Source: Dehalococcoidia bacterium (GTDB lineage: Bacteria > Chloroflexota > Dehalococcoidia > GIF9 > AB-539-J10). Taken from it: 49,804 bases of DNA. The notes beneath the pieces are model-generated. The model had not been told where the DNA came from. It searched no databases and saw only the letters and a list, made by a program, of their open reading frames with translations. This document shows positions 41,947 to 49,804 of the stretch, piece by piece. Each line of letters opens with the position of its first letter. Position 1 is the first letter of the stretch. Position numbers and translations under genes: made by a program. The stretch is taken from the NCBI GenBank assembly GCA_014859205.1, contig JACUUR010000003.1:1-49804 (forward strand), read 5' to 3'.

Positions 41947-43623
41947 ATGGCTATCAAGATTCTAGCGAGTGAGGTGGCCTCCAAGATTGCCGCCGGCGAG
42001 GTTATCGAGAGGCCGGCGTCGGTGATCAAGGAACTGATTGAGAACTGCCTCGACGCTGCAGCCACCCAGATTGCGGTTGAGGCCCAGGGCGGCGGCGTGG
42101 AGTTGATCAAGGTGAGCGATAATGGGACGGGCATAGCTTCCTCCGAGCTGGAGCTCGCCTTCCACAGGTACGCCACTAGCAAGATAGGCGACCTTGAGGA
42201 CCTGGAGAGAATTTCCAGCCTGGGCTTCCGTGGTGAGGCCCTGCCCAGCATCGCGGCTGTCGCAGACGTCGAAGTCCTCACAAAAACGCCGTCACATCCC
42301 ACCGCTGATTACATATGCCTGAGAAACGGCGAGGTGGTGCGCAGAGAAACCCGGGCCAGAGCTCAGGGCACAACTGTCACAGTCAACCGCCTGTTTCGCC
42401 ACTTCCCGGCACGGCTGAAGTTTCTCAAGTCCACCAGCACAGAGAACGGCCACATCGCCAATCTAGTGAGCCAGTATGCCCTGGCTTTCCCCGAGGTTAG
42501 GTTCAGCTTGACTCTCGATGGGCGCGGGAGCATTGGCTCCCCGGGAGACGGAGACCTGCGTCAGGCGGTAAGCGCTATATATGGGCCGGAGCTAGCCCAG
42601 GTTATGCTCAAGATAGAACACAGGGACGGCCTGGCCAAAGTCAGCGGCCTGATAGGACCGCCTGCCTCAGCGCGCTCCTCTCGCAACTGGCTCAGCTTCT
42701 TCGTTAATCGCAGGTGGGTGCGCAGCGCCTTGCTGATCCGGGCGACCACTGAAGCCTATCGCGGCTTACTACCCGACGGCAAGCACCCTGTCGTTGTGAT
42801 CAATGTGTGGCTGCCGCCCCAGGAACTGGATGTCAATATCCACCCCGCCAAGGCCGAGGTCAAGTTCTGTCACGAACAGGCTGTGTTTGGCGAAGTGAGA
42901 AAAGCGATAGAGCAGGCATTGGCCAGGACACCCATACCTGCCAGCCCCAAGGCGGTGCCCTTCTGGCCCGGCTACGGCCAGTGGCAGAGCCCGCGCATGA
43001 TAATGGACAATGAGCCCGTCTTCGCCGTTGCCCAACTGCCTACCATGGAGTTGCCTGTTCTGCGGATACTGGGGCAGATGGCCGGCACCTATATCATCGC
43101 CGAGGGTCCTGACGGTCTCTATCTCATCGACCAGCACGCCGCCCATGAGCGCATACTCTATGACCGGATACTGGGCCAGCTGTCGCGGAGGGAAGTCGAG
43201 GTCCAGGGACTACTGGAGCCCATAACTATGGAACTCAGCCCAAGAGAGGAAGAGACTCTGAGAAGTATCATGGAATCTCTGGTTGAATTCGGCTTCTCCA
43301 TTGAGCCCTTCGGGAACAGGAGCTATCTGATACGCGCCATCCCGGCTCTCATGGCAGCGGCGGACATCGTCGACACCGTGACCATACTGCTGGACACCCT
43401 TTCCGGCAAGGGCGGGCGTGATAGCTGGGAGGAGAAGATAGCTCAATCCCTGGCCTGTCATGGCTCTATCAGGGCCGGCCAGCAGCTGAGTAGTGAGGAG
43501 ATGAGCGAGTTAGTGAAGCAACTGGAACAGACCGGGCAACCACGTGCCTGTCCCCACGGCAGGTCCACCATGATTCACCTGAGTTCGCATCGACTAGAAA
43601 AGGAGTTCGGTAGGATAGGCTAG
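41947..43623 (+). CDS. mutL: DNA mismatch repair protein MutL
   Basis: MutL links mismatch recognition to strand cutting. The 558-residue protein has the GHKL ATPase motifs: E-L-I-E-N-C-L-D-A (29-37, usually N-S-x-D-A), G-F-R-G-E-A-L-P-S-I and a T-x-V later. The C-terminal domain retains the endonuclease motif D-Q-H-A-A-H-E followed by R-I-L-Y-D, where the usual final Glu is Asp, plus A-C-H-G-S and C-P-H-G-R. It is therefore probably of the nicking type found in bacteria without MutH. mutS is not in the window. Confidence 0.95.
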   Translation: MAIKILASEVASKIAAGEVIERPASVIKELIENCLDAAATQIAVEAQGGGVELIKVSDNGTGIASSELELAFHRYATSKIGDLEDLERISSLGFRGEALPSIAAVADVEVLTKTPSHPTADYICLRNGEVVRRETRARAQGTTVTVNRLFRHFPARLKFLKSTSTENGHIANLVSQYALAFPEVRFSLTLDGRGSIGSPGDGDLRQAVSAIYGPELAQVMLKIEHRDGLAKVSGLIGPPASARSSRNWLSFFVNRRWVRSALLIRATTEAYRGLLPDGKHPVVVINVWLPPQELDVNIHPAKAEVKFCHEQAVFGEVRKAIEQALARTPIPASPKAVPFWPGYGQWQSPRMIMDNEPVFAVAQLPTMELPVLRILGQMAGTYIIAEGPDGLYLIDQHAAHERILYDRILGQLSRREVEVQGLLEPITMELSPREEETLRSIMESLVEFGFSIEPFGNRSYLIRAIPALMAAADIVDTVTILLDTLSGKGGRDSWEEKIAQSLACHGSIRAGQQLSSEEMSELVKQLEQTGQPRACPHGRSTMIHLSSHRLEKEFGRIG

Positions 43624-43755
43624 CCCTAACTGCGGCCGTCAGGTAAGCTGGAGTGTCTACAGGCAGGCCTCTGCTCTTGGCTGTAAGTCGACAGGCGTCG
43701 CCATGTATGGATATTCACTGCAGCCGATAATCGTAGTCGCTTCAGGCTGGTCGTT

Positions 43756-43785
43756 TTGTCGAGGTTTGCCGGGCCGTGCTACAAT
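43756..43785 (+). promoter_or_regulatory. Promoter of moxR
   Basis: -35 TTGTCG (43756-43761), an 18-base spacer and -10 TACAAT (43780-43785). The moxR ATG at 43869 is about 80 bases on and has an AGGAGA site, so unlike mutL this message carries a normal leader. Confidence 0.5.
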
Positions 43786-43868
43786 TGTCTCACCGAGGCA
43801 TTCGTATGTATCGGTGCGGATGTAGCGGCGGAGGACAGCAGATCATAGTCTAGACAGGAGAGATTCCC

Positions 43869-44846
43869 ATGGATCAGTCTCACGCGCAGGATATTGCCGG
43901 CAGAATCATCGACAACATTCAGAAGGTCATCATAGGCAAGGCACAGGCGGTAGAGCTGGCAGTCATTGCACTGCTCAGTCAGGGGCACATCTTGATAGAG
44001 GACGTGCCTGGAGTGGGCAAGACCATGCTGGCCAAGAGCCTGGCGCGGTCGACAGACTGCGTCTTCAGGCGTATACAGCTAACGCCGGACATGCTTCCCA
44101 GCGACATCACGGGCGTGTCGATATTCAACCAACAGAGCCGTGAATTCGAGTTCCGTCCGGGGCCCATCCTGGGACAGATCGTACTGGCGGACGAGATCAA
44201 CCGTGCCACTCCCAAGACCCAGTCCGCCCTTCTGGAGGCGATGGAGGAGCGACAGGTCACGGTGGACGGTACAACGCATAAGATTGCCGCCCCTTTCATG
44301 CTCATGGCAACTGAGAACCCCATCGAGCATGAGGGCATTTTCCCACTGCCGGAGGCACAGCTCGACCGCTTCATGATCCGCATACAACTGGGCTATCCCT
44401 CGTTTGCTGACGAGATGTCCATAATAGATAGTCAGCGCCTGCAGCATCCCATCGACGGCCTCGGTGCCGTGGCCAGCGCAGATGAAGTCAGCGAAGCACA
44501 GTCAGCCATACGGGAGGTCTTCGTTCACGACCAGGTTAAGCGGTACATAGTCTCGCTGGTCCACGCCACACGGGCTCACGACGATGCCGCGTTGGGCGCC
44601 TCACCCCGGGCAGGGCTGGCTTTGTTCCGCTCATGCCAGGCGCTGGCGCTACTGCGGGGGCGAGACTATGTCCTGCCAGACGATGTCAAGGAGTTGGCCG
44701 TGCCGGTGATGGGGCACCGGGTGATCGTCACTCCGTCAGCCCGCATGAAGCGTGTGGAGACACACCGCATCATTGAAGATGTAATCGAGCAGGTAGCGGT
44801 GCCCGGTGGTCGCGCTACGGGCTGGGTTGACACGACCCGCGACTAA
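43869..44846 (+). CDS. MoxR-family AAA+ ATPase
   Basis: This 325-residue AAA+ chaperone-like ATPase has Walker A V-P-G-V-G-K-T (46-52), the Walker B-region motif [22 protein letters not shown], and sensor T-E-N-P-I-E-H-E-G. MoxR proteins usually act with DUF58/VWA partners in assembling or activating other proteins. Here the DUF58 and transglutaminase genes lie downstream on the opposite strand and converge on moxR, instead of forming the usual single operon. Confidence 0.93.
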   Translation: MDQSHAQDIAGRIIDNIQKVIIGKAQAVELAVIALLSQGHILIEDVPGVGKTMLAKSLARSTDCVFRRIQLTPDMLPSDITGVSIFNQQSREFEFRPGPILGQIVLADEINRATPKTQSALLEAMEERQVTVDGTTHKIAAPFMLMATENPIEHEGIFPLPEAQLDRFMIRIQLGYPSFADEMSIIDSQRLQHPIDGLGAVASADEVSEAQSAIREVFVHDQVKRYIVSLVHATRAHDDAALGASPRAGLALFRSCQALALLRGRDYVLPDDVKELAVPVMGHRVIVTPSARMKRVETHRIIEDVIEQVAVPGGRATGWVDTTRD

Positions 44847-44959
44847 CAACACAACGACCTGGACAGCCAGAGTCGCCCGGAGGCGGCACGGGGGATTCGC
44901 TCTGCGCCTTACATCTATGAGGGCTGGATACCGCCAGAAAGATCGGCCGCAGATTCTGC

Positions 44960-47533
44960 CTATCTTAACCAGAATCTGCGCGGCAGAAGACCCTGGAAGG
45001 CGCGGACCAGCAACCGGTTGCGCACGCGCGGCCACGCCTCTGTGATACGCGACCTATCGGCACCCGTCACTTTATACCTACCGTAGCAGGCACGGACATA
45101 CGTGTCCACTACCGTTTCCAGTTCTGACGACACATCCGGCAGCGTAGACGCCAGTCTCCGACCATATTCGTAAGGCGTGGAGTTCGCCTGCGGAGGCAGC
45201 CCGCTCAGTACACCAAGGTTGCCAATTCTTGCATAGGCCACACGCGGCTCTGCAACAGGTCCCAGCAGACGTCTCCACAGCAGCCAGACGATCACTACCA
45301 TAAGACCCAAGCCCAGCGACACGCCCAGCGGCCGTGCATACCACGGAGCGGCCACCCCGATAATCTCTCCATCCGCCGGAGGTTTTTCACTGCGTTCACT
45401 GTCACCGGGAGAAGGGCCGATCCCTTCGTCGATATCCCCAGGCGGAGGGGGAGCAGGCCATCCACGGGCAACGAGCGGGTAAGCGGGCGTGGGTTCAAAA
45501 GGTATCCAACCATACCCCGGGAAAAACACCTCGCTCCAGCTGTGGCTGTCTCGCACAATAAACTTCGTCGGCCCGGCCTGCCATTCGTCAGCCGGAAGCG
45601 TTATCGTCTCGTCAGGCGGCAGTGGATCCATAACCTCTCCAGGCCCATATCCCACCGCCATGCGGGCCGGCACTCCGGACACGCGGAGCAGAACGGTCAT
45701 GGCCGAGGCGAAGTACTGGCAATATCCTTTGTCAAGCTCAAACAGGAAGTAATCGACGCCGCACGCGCCGGGGGGCGGTGCCTCAATCTCCAGCGAATAG
45801 TCAAGAGTGCGCAGATAATCGCGAACGGCTACGGCCTTCTCGTACGGGTTATCGATCCCTCCTGTCAGTTCCTGCGCCAGTTCCATGACTCGAGGTGACA
45901 GAGCATCCGGAAGCTGCAGGTACCTGTCCAGGACCCAACCAGCATAGTCGGTACCCGCAGCACGCAAATCACCTGCAGTCGCTGTCGGCACAAGCACAGC
46001 AGCACGATATGAACTGCCTGCCGCCACCGTGTCTGTACTACGCACCGAAACCACGTCCAAGGGGACAGCCATACGCCGCTCGACGGTTACCCCTTCAACT
46101 CCTTCGCTGCCGTAGCTCCAGGAAACCACCCACATGTCCTCAGGCAGCACGGACCTGATCTCAGATTCGGTTAGCGGTCGGGCAGGGGCACCGCTCAGTT
46201 CCTGTAGCAGCAGAACAGACCGCTGCAGGTCCAGCGGGAGATCTCCGAATTCGAGGGATGACCTCAGTCCGCCCTCCGAAACTGACAGCTGATAACGAGC
46301 GGGCTCCAGCACATCCAGTCGGTAGCCAAGTGACATATTCACGGGATGGCCGCTCAAGTACAGAGGTTCTCCCGCTGCCAGGGAAACAAGACCCCTCACA
46401 GTCACCTCTACCGCCTGTAGCTTCCGAAACTCATCTGCTACTCCCTGCTCTGGCACCCAGTCTGCGGACACCAGACGGGTATCGCTGGTTGACCATCCAT
46501 CGCCACTGTAGAAGTCGTAGCTTCTGGCCCGCAGGTACAGTGCTAAGGGCGCTTCAACGATTAGAACAGGCTCTTCTCTCAGTGTTATGCCCCCTCCAAA
46601 GGGCTGAGCGTCGCCGAAGTAGTGTGCCGAGTCCGTCTTCCTCACCTGCACTCCCACCAGAACCCTCGCCAATTCGTCGCCCATGGCTCTCACCGGGTAG
46701 TTGATCCTCTGCCATGCTGCAGCGACGGGGTCAATCCTGACCGCCTGCAGAGGCAGCAAGGAGGTCACCAAAAGGACGGCCAATGCAAACCAGAGCCCAT
46801 CGGGCAGGCGGATCCCTGACTCATCCCGTAGATGCTGTATGCCGCTGTCCCTCCAGCCGTGTTGTCGCTCCAGAGTGAACATGCGCGCAATCAGAAGCAG
46901 GGCCATGAACAGGTACGGATACAGGTGAATCAACTGTTCCCTAGCAGGAAGGGTCGTCAGGCTGGCCACCAGGATGATTCCTCCGGGAAGCACGGCTCCC
47001 CATGTGTTATGCTTACGGAACAGAAACCATGCCGATACGAAGCCCACCAGCCACGAGGTCAACAGGAGAAAGAGGCTAAAGGGCAGCGTGTCGGCGCTGG
47101 TGCCGCCGCCAGCAAAAGCCTGCCACCATGCGACCAGACGGGCACCAACCTCCGCGAACCGGTCGAGGGTGCTCGCCTCTTCGGCCAGACCGGTAAGCCG
47201 ATAGAAGCTAACGAAGAGACCAACAAGCAAGCCGCCAAACGCTAATCGCCATGGTCCAAACCGCAGCTTGGCGAGAATAAGGCCTAGCAGCACACCGTAG
47301 AGTGCCGCACTGTACAATCCCGGTGTCGGTACCCACTGCGCACTGTCCATCGCCCAAACCGCCAGCAATACACAGAGCAGCAAGAGCAGGAACGTCATCC
47401 AGCCCTCGCTAGGGCCCCTCACAACCTGCCACAGCAAAGCCTTAGCACGCTCAGCAGCGCGCTCTGCGCCGGTCTTAACCCGCGTCAGTGCACGATGCGC
47501 GGCCCTGCTCAACGTTCCTATCTCCGTCTTCAT
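44960..47533 (-). CDS. Transglutaminase-like membrane protein, DUF3488/TgpA type
   Basis: This 857-residue protein starts with a block of about six membrane helices (about 40-260). Then come an extracytoplasmic region and a transglutaminase-like catalytic domain: G-Y-C-Q-Y-F-A-S with the catalytic Cys (near 604), D-S-H-S-W-S-E-V-F with the His (near 664) and a following Asp/Pro segment. One more helix (near 750) and a cytosolic tail end it. TgpA-type proteins of this layout are encoded with MoxR and DUF58 and may crosslink or cleave surface proteins; the true reaction is not established. It begins 12 bases after the DUF58 stop. Confidence 0.88.
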   Translation of the reverse strand: MKTEIGTLSRAAHRALTRVKTGAERAAERAKALLWQVVRGPSEGWMTFLLLLLCVLLAVWAMDSAQWVPTPGLYSAALYGVLLGLILAKLRFGPWRLAFGGLLVGLFVSFYRLTGLAEEASTLDRFAEVGARLVAWWQAFAGGGTSADTLPFSLFLLLTSWLVGFVSAWFLFRKHNTWGAVLPGGIILVASLTTLPAREQLIHLYPYLFMALLLIARMFTLERQHGWRDSGIQHLRDESGIRLPDGLWFALAVLLVTSLLPLQAVRIDPVAAAWQRINYPVRAMGDELARVLVGVQVRKTDSAHYFGDAQPFGGGITLREEPVLIVEAPLALYLRARSYDFYSGDGWSTSDTRLVSADWVPEQGVADEFRKLQAVEVTVRGLVSLAAGEPLYLSGHPVNMSLGYRLDVLEPARYQLSVSEGGLRSSLEFGDLPLDLQRSVLLLQELSGAPARPLTESEIRSVLPEDMWVVSWSYGSEGVEGVTVERRMAVPLDVVSVRSTDTVAAGSSYRAAVLVPTATAGDLRAAGTDYAGWVLDRYLQLPDALSPRVMELAQELTGGIDNPYEKAVAVRDYLRTLDYSLEIEAPPPGACGVDYFLFELDKGYCQYFASAMTVLLRVSGVPARMAVGYGPGEVMDPLPPDETITLPADEWQAGPTKFIVRDSHSWSEVFFPGYGWIPFEPTPAYPLVARGWPAPPPPGDIDEGIGPSPGDSERSEKPPADGEIIGVAAPWYARPLGVSLGLGLMVVIVWLLWRRLLGPVAEPRVAYARIGNLGVLSGLPPQANSTPYEYGRRLASTLPDVSSELETVVDTYVRACYGRYKVTGADRSRITEAWPRVRNRLLVRAFQGLLPRRFWLR

Positions 47534-47545
47534 CTTTCCACTCTA

Positions 47546-48841
47546 CTATGTGCCAGCAGTCGACATCAGTTCGCGCACTCCCGGTTGCTCAGAGAGGGGC
47601 AGCTCATGCGCACGCACAGGGTGGGACAGCGCCAGGGGAAGCAAGTCTCCTTTGCGGATCACATAGGCCGGAATCCCTGCGCTTACAAGCTCCGTCACCA
47701 CCTGAGAACGGGACCGGTCTCCTCCGAAGCTGGCGGGATCGACCAGCACCACTACGATGTTGAGGCCGCGGAAGGCCAGGTTTAGCAGTAGGGACACCCA
47801 CTCGGTGTCGGTGGAAGAGGTTACCACAAGTACCGAAGCGAACCTGCCGAATCTGGTCGCGTTCAGCGAAAGGACGTCGCTCAAGGAAACGTCGCCCTCG
47901 GTCCGGGAGCGGGCCAGTGTCTCCGACACTCTGGACATCTGCTGTGTGCCGCTCCCCAGGGGCAGAATGTAATCTTGATCGCCGTAGGCAATCAGCCCGG
48001 TCGAACGCTCCTCGGCAAGAGCAAGGTTTGCCAGCGATGCAGCGGCGGCAACAGCATACTCATCCGTCTTCTCCATGCCAGCGCTCTCCTGAACCTCCTG
48101 CTCCAGGTCCAGAACAATCCACACCTCGCCGTATCCCCCTGAGTCGAACTCCTTGGACATAAGTTGACCACGCCTGGCGGTGGACGGCCAGTGAATGCGA
48201 TTCAAGCTATCCCCGGGGCTGTACTCGCGAACAGTACCCGCATGAGAACTGCGAGTCTCGGGGCGATGGACCACCCTTTCATTGCCAGAGAGGCCGGCCA
48301 CCGGAAGGCCGAAATAGGGCAACTCCACAATAGGCGGGTAGACCACTGCCTTGATGACATCACCCTCTGTTTTCTGTGCGTGGAATAGTCCCAGAGGGTC
48401 GCTGCCACGTGCCACCAGCGGCCCGATGGTATAGACGCCCCGGGCGCAGCAAAATCTCTCCGCCTTCCACGCTTCCCAGCCGCGGGGAGGCAATTCGGCA
48501 GCTCCTCCACGCACATCGCCAGGCATATCGCTGACCTGCACGATTTCGATCCAGCCGGAAGGCAAGGGAGATTCATTGCATACATAGATGGACCCCTCAA
48601 GCGTGTCACCCACCTGCGCCACCGTCGCTTGCTCTTCCACCCACATACGCAGGCGGGACAGATTGACGCGGGTCCAAGCATAACCCACCACCAAGACCAG
48701 AGCCAGGAAATAGCTCAGACGATACAGGACACTATCCCCGCTGGCCAGAGCAAGTAGAAGCACGAAGGCAAGCAGCACTATCATACCCCTACCGCGTGGC
48801 GTGGTCTGGGCGTACAGGCGAGACAACCTTGCCTTGATCAT
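47546..48841 (-). CDS. DUF58-domain protein
   Basis: This 431-residue protein has two N-terminal membrane helices (about 20-55), a soluble region and a DUF58 domain with R-E-Y-S-P-G-D-S-L-N-R-I-H-W-P-S-T-A-R-R-G-Q-L followed by a VWA-like fold with W-I-V-L-D. DUF58 proteins are partners of MoxR ATPases. I start at ATG 48841, where the basic M-I-K-A-R lead and first helix begin; the 54 residues before it are rich in Cys, Arg and Trp and look non-coding. It forms an operon with the TgpA-type gene. Confidence 0.9.
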   Translation of the reverse strand: MIKARLSRLYAQTTPRGRGMIVLLAFVLLLALASGDSVLYRLSYFLALVLVVGYAWTRVNLSRLRMWVEEQATVAQVGDTLEGSIYVCNESPLPSGWIEIVQVSDMPGDVRGGAAELPPRGWEAWKAERFCCARGVYTIGPLVARGSDPLGLFHAQKTEGDVIKAVVYPPIVELPYFGLPVAGLSGNERVVHRPETRSSHAGTVREYSPGDSLNRIHWPSTARRGQLMSKEFDSGGYGEVWIVLDLEQEVQESAGMEKTDEYAVAAAASLANLALAEERSTGLIAYGDQDYILPLGSGTQQMSRVSETLARSRTEGDVSLSDVLSLNATRFGRFASVLVVTSSTDTEWVSLLLNLAFRGLNIVVVLVDPASFGGDRSRSQVVTELVSAGIPAYVIRKGDLLPLALSHPVRAHELPLSEQPGVRELMSTAGT

Positions 48842-49267
48842 GTGTCTACACCCGTATACTGAGCCTCTAAGTCCGAGCGATCTCCGACCAGGGCGCCAAA
48901 GCGTACTCTTTGTAGTATAACGCACGACATCGCAAAAGGTTGCATTAGCCCAACTCGCCTGGCATAGAGAACCTTGCCCGCTATATAGATCGCAGTCAGC
49001 CACTCACATTGTAGCCTCTGCCCTTACGGGAGGCAAACGACGTCAGCGGCTTCATTGAAAGGTCGAATCAGTGTAGGCCGTCTGTTCCCAACTTAACCCC
49101 GCCGGATAGTGTGAGGCCTTGCGTATGCAATGCACGTGTCGGTCCTCGCAGCAGGTACTGGGGATTATGTCAATCGGTGTATCTGCCCTGTTGCCAACCC
49201 ATGCGTAGCAGGACTAGAATACTCACGGACGCAGACATGGGAGCAGGTGGCAGTCTCTGATCAACAA
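48842..49267. other. Divergent intergenic region, DUF58 to hycI-like gene
   Basis: This 426-base gap holds the unassigned promoters of both flanking genes. A -10-like TATACT reads on the minus strand at about 48914-48919 without a clear -35. A small stem GCCTC/GAGGC lies near 49014-49034. An in-frame plus-strand extension of the protease gene reaches 49130 but has no ribosome site and no family similarity. No RNA gene or repeat was recognised. Confidence 0.5.
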
Positions 49268-49753
49268 ATGAGCGGTACGTTAGTCCTGGGCATCGGCAAT
49301 CGACTGGGCGGCGATGACGCCGCCGGGCCCTATCTAGTGGACAGGCTAAACCGGAGGCGGCAGAGGGCCAGACGGCCGGGCTCAGCTGAAATAGCTGCTA
49401 TAGACGCCGGCACTTCTCCCGAGAGCTATACCTCCCTGATCCGCCGGCACCAGCCCGATCTGCTGATACTGGTGGACGCCGCAGATATGGGACTGCCGCC
49501 GGGTTCTCTGCGCAGAATAAGGCCGGACGCTATCTCGATTGCATCCTTCTCCACACACCGTATGCCTCTGTCCGTGCTCATATCCTATACCAAGGAGCTC
49601 TGCCCGGAAGTGGTGCTCATCGGAGTGCAGCCTGAACAGACGAACGTAGGCACAGGCATGTCGGAGACGGTACACGAGAACGTGAGAGCACTGGCAGAGG
49701 CCATCCTCAAAGGGCGCACAGATGAGATCCCGTTGCTGGAACGGGGGACCTAG
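49268..49753 (+). CDS. HycI-type hydrogenase maturation protease
   Basis: This 161-residue endopeptidase family cuts the C-terminal tail from the large subunit of [NiFe] hydrogenases after nickel insertion. The start L-G-I-G-N-R-L-G-G-D-D-A-A-G matches the family's G-I-G-N-x-L-x-G-D-D-G-x-G (metal-binding Asp16/17), with V-D-A-A-D-M-G and S-T-H-R-M-P-L (His) as the other expected metal region, closest to HycI of energy-converting or group 4 hydrogenases. ATG 49268 gives the usual short N-terminus; a GTG at 49247 is an alternative. No hydrogenase subunit is in the window. Confidence 0.88.
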   Translation: MSGTLVLGIGNRLGGDDAAGPYLVDRLNRRRQRARRPGSAEIAAIDAGTSPESYTSLIRRHQPDLLILVDAADMGLPPGSLRRIRPDAISIASFSTHRMPLSVLISYTKELCPEVVLIGVQPEQTNVGTGMSETVHENVRALAEAILKGRTDEIPLLERGT

Positions 49754-49774
49754 CTCTGATCAGCAGTATCTACT

Positions 49775-49804
49775 GAAGCCTGCACGCCGGGCTTCTTTCT
49801 CTTC
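49775..49804 (+). terminator. Rho-independent terminator after the protease gene
   Basis: GAAGCCT and GGGCTTC (49775-49781 and 49788-49794) form a seven-pair stem including one T-G pair, with a six-base loop. It is followed by TTTCTCTTC running to the window edge. It lies 22 bases after the hycI-like stop. Confidence 0.65.

Noticed and set aside
49130-49267. N-terminal extension of the HycI-like gene
   Set aside because: The 46 added residues have no family similarity; the core family begins at 49268 or at most 49247.
1-49804. CRISPR arrays, insertion sequences, integrases and attachment repeats
   Set aside because: No regularly spaced repeats, transposase or integrase motifs, or flanking direct repeats were found on either strand.

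Overview
The window is a compact bacterial chromosome segment: high-GC by eye, short gaps, many overlapping start/stop codons, no insertion sequence, phage gene or CRISPR array. The gene mix suggests Chloroflexota, most likely Dehalococcoidia. It includes GatB-type indirect tRNA amidation, MEP-pathway ispD/ispF, clpC-radA-isp order, a 47-residue DUF5679-type zinc ribbon, lipoproteins with InlB-type and GLUG repeats, radical SAM enzymes, a corrinoid protein and a hydrogenase-maturation protease. The last three suggest an anaerobe. This assignment is inference from gene content; no rRNA is present.

Layout. 1-3500: a partial tRNA-Ala on the minus strand, divergent from gatB-secG, a SAM hydrolase (DUF62) and an MBL-fold hydrolase. 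3700-8630: an arsenic-type operon under an ArsR operator: arsR, an ArsP/UPF0718 permease, a small redox-disulfide protein, two small unknown proteins, a DGC-domain cysteine protein, a soluble MtrA-like corrinoid protein fused to a [4Fe-4S] Fes domain, and an ACR3 arsenite carrier. 8690-13410: four tandem exported Ig-like proteins that share a cysteine-bearing C-terminal domain, then a membrane thiol-disulfide protein (thioredoxin-like domain plus CcdA/DsbD-type core). 13407-20967 (minus): one long housekeeping run clpC - biotin carrier - radA - ispD - ispF - coaE - trmO - TauE. 21037-22468 (plus): rsmD-coaD-ferredoxin. 22609-27875 (minus): leuS-proC-methyltransferase-radical SAM. 28140-30285 (minus): coiled-coil protein, gltX, DUF5679 zinc ribbon. 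30478-37247 (plus): uvrB, two repeat lipoproteins, pepA, an MBL hydrolase and a DUF362-like protein. 37254-39392 (minus): acylphosphatase, a PflX-like radical SAM protein, a 49-residue basic protein and rnc. 39700-44846 (plus): pcrA/uvrD, mutL, moxR. 44960-48841 (minus): DUF58 and transglutaminase genes, convergent with moxR. 49268-49753: a HycI-type protease followed by a terminator.

The most notable system is the 3.7-8.6 kb operon. It joins arsenic sensing and two kinds of arsenic efflux to a corrinoid/iron-sulfur protein related to the methanogen methyltransferase subunit MtrA. I infer a corrinoid-dependent methyl-transfer step on arsenic or a related metalloid, by loose analogy with the corrinoid/ferredoxin pair HgcAB in mercury methylation. 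Second is the Ig-like array with its adjacent disulfide-handling membrane protein. Third, several sigma70-type promoters (gatB, mutL, rnc, leuS, pcrA, and the fourth Ig-like gene) lie only 6-15 bases before the start codon, which predicts leaderless or nearly leaderless mRNAs.
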